From Bacteroidota bacterium (GTDB taxonomy: Bacteria; Bacteroidota; Ignavibacteria; Ignavibacteriales; Melioribacteraceae), in the NCBI GenBank assembly GCA_021812745.1, contig JAKAMS010000007.1, positions 1 through 19,728 on the forward strand: a DNA stretch of 19,728 bases. Reading direction: 5' to 3'. How positions within the stretch are numbered: the stretch's first letter is position 1; every line of letters starts with the position of its first letter. Below are positions 14,895 through 19,728 of this stretch, in pieces. Under the pieces are notes generated by a model that saw only the letters and a list, made by a program, of their open reading frames with translations, was not told where the DNA came from and did no database searches. A program made the position numbers and the translations under genes.

Positions 14895-16712
14895 TTATTT
14901 CTTATGGTAATGCTCAAATATCAATTTTGCTTTTGCTTTACCAATAACTTCAGCTAGCTTTGTCTCGTCGGCAAATTTAATCTCATCCAAACTCAAAGCG
15001 GTTAAAAGCTTCTGCGCAACTTTTTCTCCGATCCCTTTTATATCAAGCAGCTCACTTGTGATTGTTCTTTTACTTCTCCGTTCACGGTAGAACGTAATGG
15101 CAAAGCGGTGCGCTTCATCGCGTACATGCTGAAGCAGTTTTAAGCTTGACGAAGTTTTTGGTATTGATTGCGCTTCTGATTCGCCTGGAAGAAAAACTTC
15201 TTCTAAGCGCTTTGCCAGACCAATAATTTCATAATTTTTCATCCCGAGTTCGTTGAGTATATCAACCGCACTTGAAAGTTGACCTTTACCGCCGTCAACC
15301 ATAATCAAATCGGGAAAGGGAAGATTCTCTTCTAAAACTTTACTGTAACGGCGGTGAATTATTTCCCGCATGCTGGCAAAATCATCCGGTCCTTCAACAG
15401 TTTTGATGATGAATTTACGGTACAAACTTTTTTTCGGTTTGCCGTCAACAAAAACAACCATGCTGGCAACTGCGTCGCTTCCTTGAAGATTGCTGTTGTC
15501 GAAACATTCTATAATCCGTGGGAGATTTTTCAACCGCAAATCTCTTTGAAGAGCCGAGAGGGCGTAAGGTACATTTCCATCTTTCTTCATCCTCTGCAGT
15601 TGAATCTCTTTCAGCTGCAACTGTGCGTTCTGTTTGCACATCATCAATAGAGATTTTGCGTCGCTTTGTTTTTGAGGAATAACGAATTTGCTTTTCTTAA
15701 CCGCTTTTGAATTCAGCCATTCAACCAAAGCATCAGAATCTTCCGGTTCAGTCTCAATAATAATTTCGCGAGGCACTTCAACGAACTCGTTGTAGTAAAA
15801 TTTAATTATTGCGGCAAAAATTTGACCCGGTTCTTCATTAACTTCGCAACCTAAATTCAATTGCCGTTTGCCAACTAACTTGCCGTCGCGGATGTTAAGA
15901 ATTGTTGCGGCAACATCTTTGCCTTCGTATGCCGCGCTGATAATATCCCGGTCTTCCAAATCGTTTGAAACAATTTTTTGTTTGGAAGAGTAAACTTGCA
16001 ACTGATCAATTCTATCTCGAATCTCGGCGGCTTTCTCAAAATCCAATTTTGCAGAAGCATCTTCCATCTGATTTTTTAATTCTTGAATAAGTTCTTCGGT
16101 TTTGCCTCTCAAAACTTTAATTACCTGGCTGACCATACCATTGTAATGCAACTGTGTTACCAATCCTTCGCATGGACCTTCGCATTTTTTTATATGATAA
16201 TCCAAGCAGACCTTAAATTTCTTCTTGTCAATCGTTTGTTGTGTAATGTCCAGTTTACAGCTTCTAATCTTGAATATCTTGCTAATCACTCTGAGAGAAA
16301 TTTTCATATTCTTAACATCCGTATAAGGTCCAAAATATTTAGAACCATCTTTGATGACGTTTCTTGTAGGAAAGATTTGAGGGAATGGTTCGTTAGTTAC
16401 ACGGATATAAGGGAAAGATTTATCATCCTTAAGAATAATATTGTATCTCGGTTTTAAATCTTTAATAAGATTGTTTTCTAGAACGAGCGCTTCAATTTCA
16501 TTATTGGTAACAATCAATTCCAGATCGTTAATTTTAGAGACGAGTACTTCGGTTTTGGGCGAGTCAACATTTTTCTGAAAATAAGAACGTACTCTGCTGC
16601 GCAAATTTTTTGCTTTGCCAACATAGATCACTTTCCCTTTATCATTAAAGAATTGGTAGATGCCGGGCATAGCCGGAAGAGAGCTAAGTTTATCTTGTAA
16701 TTTGGGGTTCAT
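14895..16712 (-). CDS. uvrC: UvrABC excinuclease subunit C
   Basis: 605 residues from the ATG at 16712; an in-frame TTG one codon upstream is less likely. UvrC makes both incisions around a lesion in nucleotide excision repair. The GIY-YIG nuclease domain opens MPGIYQF (about 15-21) with VIYVGKAKNLRSRV (about 28-41). Cysteines at about 152, 169, 177 and 181 match the four that hold an Fe-S cluster in E. coli UvrC. The UVR UvrB-binding motif is near 205-235. The C-terminal RNase H-like nuclease shows CFDNSNLQGSDAVASMVVF and a helix-hairpin-helix ends the protein (LLDIKGIGEKVAQKLL). The length is normal. Its stop codon overlaps the T-tract of the truncated ffs copy, and no separate terminator is visible, so its transcript may extend antisense to hicBA. 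Confidence 0.97.
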   Translation of the reverse strand: MNPKLQDKLSSLPAMPGIYQFFNDKGKVIYVGKAKNLRSRVRSYFQKNVDSPKTEVLVSKINDLELIVTNNEIEALVLENNLIKDLKPRYNIILKDDKSFPYIRVTNEPFPQIFPTRNVIKDGSKYFGPYTDVKNMKISLRVISKIFKIRSCKLDITQQTIDKKKFKVCLDYHIKKCEGPCEGLVTQLHYNGMVSQVIKVLRGKTEELIQELKNQMEDASAKLDFEKAAEIRDRIDQLQVYSSKQKIVSNDLEDRDIISAAYEGKDVAATILNIRDGKLVGKRQLNLGCEVNEEPGQIFAAIIKFYYNEFVEVPREIIIETEPEDSDALVEWLNSKAVKKSKFVIPQKQSDAKSLLMMCKQNAQLQLKEIQLQRMKKDGNVPYALSALQRDLRLKNLPRIIECFDNSNLQGSDAVASMVVFVDGKPKKSLYRKFIIKTVEGPDDFASMREIIHRRYSKVLEENLPFPDLIMVDGGKGQLSSAVDILNELGMKNYEIIGLAKRLEEVFLPGESEAQSIPKTSSSLKLLQHVRDEAHRFAITFYRERRSKRTITSELLDIKGIGEKVAQKLLTALSLDEIKFADETKLAEVIGKAKAKLIFEHYHKK

Positions 16713-16763
16713 CAATATCTAAATTTCTTCAAGCCAAAATAAAAATGATATTTAAAATAAGAA

Positions 16764-16783
16764 GGGCTGGCGCTTACCAGCCC
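16764..16783 (-). terminator. Hairpin between glgC and uvrC, probable terminator
   Basis: A perfect 7-bp GC-rich stem, GGGCTGG (16764-16770) with CCAGCCC (16777-16783), and a 6-nt loop. Read on the minus strand it lies 23 nt after the glgC stop and is followed by TTCTTATTTT, a broken U-tract. On the plus strand it is followed by AAATTTTT, so it could also stop plus-strand antisense transcription. It separates glgC from uvrC into two transcripts. Confidence 0.7.
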
Positions 16784-16805
16784 AAATTTTTGTACGAGTT
16801 ATATT

Positions 16806-18044
16806 TCATTTAAAAACATAGTCTTTAGGAACAACTACAATTCCAGTTTCAGAGACAGTGAACCGTTTTTTATCTGTTTCCGAGTCAAAACCTATTTCAA
16901 AACCCTCCGGTACTGAAACGTTTTTGTCAATTATGGTTCTTCTTATTCTTGCATGACGACCAATATTGCAATTATCCATGATGATCGAATCGGTTACATA
17001 AGAATAACTGTTCACGCGGACATTGAAACCAATGATTGAACGTTCCACCAAACCGCCGGAGATAATTGTACCATCTGATATTAACGAATTTATCGCGCGT
17101 CCTACACGCTCGCCTTCGTGCGATACAGTTTTTGCCGGCGGGTATTGCTGCTGCTGTGTGCGCAATGGCCAGTCAAAATCGTAAAGATTAAAATGTGGGC
17201 TGACATTTATCAAGTCCATACTTGCTGCGTAATAACTATCAATTGTGCCAACATCAACCCAGTAGGGTTGATCTTTTTTGTTCTCATCAATGAATCTATA
17301 AGCTTGTACGTGGTAATCGTTTTTAAGCATGTAAGGAATAACATCTTTGCCAAAATCGTGATTTGAATTTTTTTCTTTATCCATTTTGGAAAAAACTTCT
17401 TTAAGAGCAGCAACATTGAAAACATAAATGCCCATGTTGGCAAAAGAGGAATCCGGTTTATCGGGGATAGTTGGCGGAGATTTTGGTTTTTCGATAAATG
17501 AAGTAACTTTATATCTGGGATCAATTTCTACTATTCCGAAACGTGATGCTTGAGATTTAGGGACTTCAATAGCAGCAAGAGAGAGAGCAGCTTTTTTTTC
17601 AATATGGTATTGGATCATTTTAAGATAATCCATTTTGTAAATATGATCGCCGGAAAGAATTAAAACCCATTCGAAATTTTCGTCGTCAATCAAATTAAAA
17701 TTTTGATGAATAGCATTCGCCGTTCCCAAGTACCAATTGTTGCTGGTTTTGAATTGAGGCGGAATTGAATAAACAAACTCTCTCAGTTCCGGATTAAATA
17801 TACTCCAAGCTTCATAAAGGTGGCGGTTGAGTGAATCCGATTTGTATTGTGTTATAACGTAAATTTTTCTAAAACCGGAGTTCAAACAATTGGATAATGT
17901 GAAATCAATAATCCGGTATTTGCCGCCGAACGGAACGGAAGGTTTTGTTCTCTCTTTTGTAAGCGGAAATAATCGTTCTCCTTGTCCGCCAGCCAGAATC
18001 ATTGTTAAAGTTTTTCGCAGGATTGTCGAACCGGTGTATGCCAT
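16806..18044 (-). CDS. glgC: Glucose-1-phosphate adenylyltransferase (ADP-glucose pyrophosphorylase)
   Basis: 412 residues. Makes ADP-glucose from ATP and glucose-1-phosphate, the committed step of bacterial glycogen synthesis. The nucleotidyltransferase signature is MILAGGQGERLFPLTKERTK (about 15-34) followed by PSVPFGGKYRIIDF. GTANAIHQN, LSGDHIYKMDY (metal-binding Asp) and FIEKP (substrate-binding) all appear in order. The C-terminal third has the left-handed beta-helix hexapeptide character (VNSYSYVTDSIIMDNCNIGRHARIRR region) that carries allosteric control in the family. No other glycogen gene is in the window. It is divergent from the M1 peptidase gene over 76 nt. Confidence 0.95.
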   Translation of the reverse strand: MAYTGSTILRKTLTMILAGGQGERLFPLTKERTKPSVPFGGKYRIIDFTLSNCLNSGFRKIYVITQYKSDSLNRHLYEAWSIFNPELREFVYSIPPQFKTSNNWYLGTANAIHQNFNLIDDENFEWVLILSGDHIYKMDYLKMIQYHIEKKAALSLAAIEVPKSQASRFGIVEIDPRYKVTSFIEKPKSPPTIPDKPDSSFANMGIYVFNVAALKEVFSKMDKEKNSNHDFGKDVIPYMLKNDYHVQAYRFIDENKKDQPYWVDVGTIDSYYAASMDLINVSPHFNLYDFDWPLRTQQQQYPPAKTVSHEGERVGRAINSLISDGTIISGGLVERSIIGFNVRVNSYSYVTDSIIMDNCNIGRHARIRRTIIDKNVSVPEGFEIGFDSETDKKRFTVSETGIVVVPKDYVFK

Positions 18045-18067
18045 TTCAGTCCCATAGGAATTTGATT

Positions 18068-18075
18068 AAAATATA
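18068..18075 (-). promoter_or_regulatory. Candidate glgC promoter -7 element (TATATTTT, minus strand)
   Basis: One mismatch to TAnnTTTG, 23 nt before the glgC ATG on the minus strand. A TTG (plus positions 18096-18098) lies 20 nt upstream in a suitable -33 position. AT-rich context makes this tentative. Confidence 0.3.
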
Positions 18076-18111
18076 TCTAATTATGAATTGATTGGCAATT
18101 AAAGAAATTAT

Positions 18112-18119
18112 TAACTTTG
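18112..18119 (+). promoter_or_regulatory. Candidate promoter -7 element (TAACTTTG) of the M1 peptidase gene
   Basis: Exact TAnnTTTG match. TTG triplets at 18088-18090 and 18092-18094 lie 21 and 17 nt upstream, in the usual -33 position. The element ends one base before the first in-frame ATG (18121), so transcription would start at or inside that codon. This argues for a later start at 18154 or a leaderless message. Confidence 0.5.
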
Positions 18120-18120
18120 C

Positions 18121-19728
18121 ATGAAATCAAACTCAAACTCCACAAAAATATTGATGCGCAAAAAACTAATACTACTAATTTCCTCAGCCATACTTCTTGT
18201 TCTACTTGCCGGCGGATATTTAATGTACCGTTGGCTGGTAAACAGATTCAATCTTCCAAGCGAAACTTCTAAACTGATCAGTCTTACCAATCAGTTGAAA
18301 AATTTTGATGAAAAAACGCTGGCGGAATACAATCCAAAAACTCAAAGAGCAATTGATGTTCTACATTATCAAATCAAACTGGACCTGCATTCTGAACAGA
18401 AAAAGATTTTTGGTGATGTAACAATTAAAATGAAGGTAAATGATAAGAGGTTATCAAAATTTGATATTAATTTTTATGATAATCTTATAATTCGAGATCT
18501 TCGGCTGAACGATGCACAAGTAAAGTATGACCGTTCGGAAAAATTGTTAAGCATTCATAATAACAATAACACAATAGATACAGCGGTTATTAAAATTATT
18601 TATGAAGGAACACCGCAAAGTCTGGGATTCGGATCATTCAATTTTGAAAAAGTTGATAACCGTTACCAGGTTTACACATTGAGTGAACCGGTCTTTGCTT
18701 CAACTTGGTTCCCGTGCGTTGATCTACCCGATGATAAAGCGTTAACCGATGTTTACATTACGAATGACTCATCCGACGTGTCTCTATCTAACGGCAAATT
18801 GATGGAAACAAAAACAAGCGGCGCAAGAAGGACTTACCATTGGAAAACATTCTATCCAATTTCTACATATTTAATTGCACTTTATTCAGGTAATTATAAA
18901 ACGGTTTCTCAAAAATATCTCTCCATCAGCGGAGATTCGTTGAAACTTTTTTACTACGCGCTTCCGGAAAATATAGAAAACGCTCAAAGAGATTTTTCCG
19001 ATCATCCAAAGTATCTTAAAACATTTGAGGAAATGTTCGGCGCGTATCCATTTGTAAAAGAAAAATATAGTGTTGCCGAATTTTGGTGGCAATCCGGCGC
19101 AATGGAAAACCAAACTATAACCGGAATCGGTTCAAATTTTATCTCCGGAAGAAAATTTTTTTCTGATATGCTGATTCATGAACTAGCGCATCATTGGTGG
19201 GGAGACGCCGTTGGTCCGAAAACATGGAAAGACATCTGGCTTAATGAAGGTTTTTCAACTTACTCAGAAGCTCTCTATTGGGAAAAACAAAGTGATATTC
19301 GTGCGCTTCAGTCAACGCTCAGAAGTAAATTCAGCATGTTCCCAAACGGCACGCTATACAATCCCGGCAACGCTCTGTTCAGCTCTCTTATATATGATAA
19401 AGGCGCTTGGGTATTGCATATGTTAAGAAGAGAGGTCGGCGATGAAATATTTTTCAGAATTTTACGCGGTTATTTCAAAGAATATAAATATAGTAATGCT
19501 TCAACAAACGACTTCAAAAATTTTTGCGAAATGACTGCAAAGAAAAATTTGGATAAATTTTTCGACCAATGGGTCTATAAAGGCGAAGGGATAATTGAGT
19601 TGGATTGTGTCTGGTCTGCTCAAAAAGAGGGTGAAGAATTTATTTCAACAATTAAAATAAAACAGTTACAAAAAGGTTACGATATTTATAAATTTCCACT
19701 CGATATTAAATTGATTTCGGAAAAGGAA
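18121..19728 (+). CDS. M1 family zinc aminopeptidase-like protein, 3' end beyond window
   Basis: 536 codons are visible without a stop and the gene runs off the window. Counting from the ATG at 18121, the M1 exopeptidase signature GAMEN is at 326-330. The zinc motif HELAHHWW starts at His353 (ligands His353 and His357), and the third ligand Glu376 is in WLNEGFSTY, the exact family spacing. An N-terminal hydrophobic helix (about residues 16-36, preceded by RKK) serves as membrane anchor or uncleaved signal. It should trim N-terminal residues from peptides in the periplasm or at the membrane. The start is open: the promoter-like element directly before 18121 favours the in-frame ATG at 18154 (Met12, MRKKLILLIS), which gives a normal leader. 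The C-terminal domain is missing here. Confidence 0.92.
   Translation, partial: MKSNSNSTKILMRKKLILLISSAILLVLLAGGYLMYRWLVNRFNLPSETSKLISLTNQLKNFDEKTLAEYNPKTQRAIDVLHYQIKLDLHSEQKKIFGDVTIKMKVNDKRLSKFDINFYDNLIIRDLRLNDAQVKYDRSEKLLSIHNNNNTIDTAVIKIIYEGTPQSLGFGSFNFEKVDNRYQVYTLSEPVFASTWFPCVDLPDDKALTDVYITNDSSDVSLSNGKLMETKTSGARRTYHWKTFYPISTYLIALYSGNYKTVSQKYLSISGDSLKLFYYALPENIENAQRDFSDHPKYLKTFEEMFGAYPFVKEKYSVAEFWWQSGAMENQTITGIGSNFISGRKFFSDMLIHELAHHWWGDAVGPKTWKDIWLNEGFSTYSEALYWEKQSDIRALQSTLRSKFSMFPNGTLYNPGNALFSSLIYDKGAWVLHMLRREVGDEIFFRILRGYFKEYKYSNASTNDFKNFCEMTAKKNLDKFFDQWVYKGEGIIELDCVWSAQKEGEEFISTIKIKQLQKGYDIYKFPLDIKLISEKE

Noticed and set aside
15354..16457. Plus-strand open frames of about 100-124 codons inside uvrC.
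   Set aside because: They are antisense shadows of a fully conserved uvrC, with no recognisable domain or start context.
16764..16783. The glgC-uvrC hairpin as a third fragment of the SRP RNA, because CTGGCGCTTACCAGC looks like the ffs 5' end.
   Set aside because: Only a few bases agree and they are dictated by the hairpin; no domain IV sequence follows.

Overview
The window is AT-rich, densely coded DNA from a member of the Bacteroidota/Chlorobi/Ignavibacteria side of the bacterial tree, most likely Ignavibacteria-like. The evidence is a secreted beta-propeller with a type IX secretion (T9SS/FlgD-like) C-terminal domain, two PorV/FadL-like outer-membrane proteins, a DUF1207-like barrel, and several TAnnTTTG promoter elements of the Bacteroidota type. 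Family assignments were made by reading motifs; no database search was run.

Layout. (1) 1-1843: a partial menG/ubiE methyltransferase on the minus strand, a small protein with a duplicated four-cysteine motif on the plus strand, and rsmA (ksgA) on the minus strand. (2) 1937-4870: a tight plus-strand set of a membrane GT2 glycosyltransferase, a DUF1207-like outer-membrane barrel and an M50 site-2-type protease. (3) 5082-9371: an envelope/secretion operon of a lipoprotein with two Ca-site-like repeats, an Asp-box propeller with a T9SS-type C-terminus, and two PorV-like barrels. Two of its three junctions are TAATG stop/start overlaps. (4) 9394-14070: surface-polysaccharide genes, namely a GT39-like membrane transferase, a FemAB/GNAT-like acyltransferase, a GT4 and a GT9 (heptosyltransferase-like) enzyme. 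(5) 14084-14891: a complete SRP RNA gene (ffs), a hicB-hicA toxin-antitoxin pair, and a second, 5'-truncated copy of ffs. (6) 14895-18044: uvrC and glgC on the minus strand. (7) From 18121 to the edge: a partial M1 aminopeptidase with an N-terminal membrane anchor.

The most unusual element is region 5. An 80-nt direct repeat, 79/80 identical and made of SRP RNA sequence, brackets hicBA. The left copy is a complete SRP RNA. The right copy lacks exactly the 5' strand of the 12-bp terminal helix. This is the arrangement left when an element integrates into the 3' part of an RNA gene and restores it, but no integrase lies between the repeats. It also means a hicBA mRNA running to the next T-tract would carry an intact Ffh-binding SRP hairpin in its 3' UTR.
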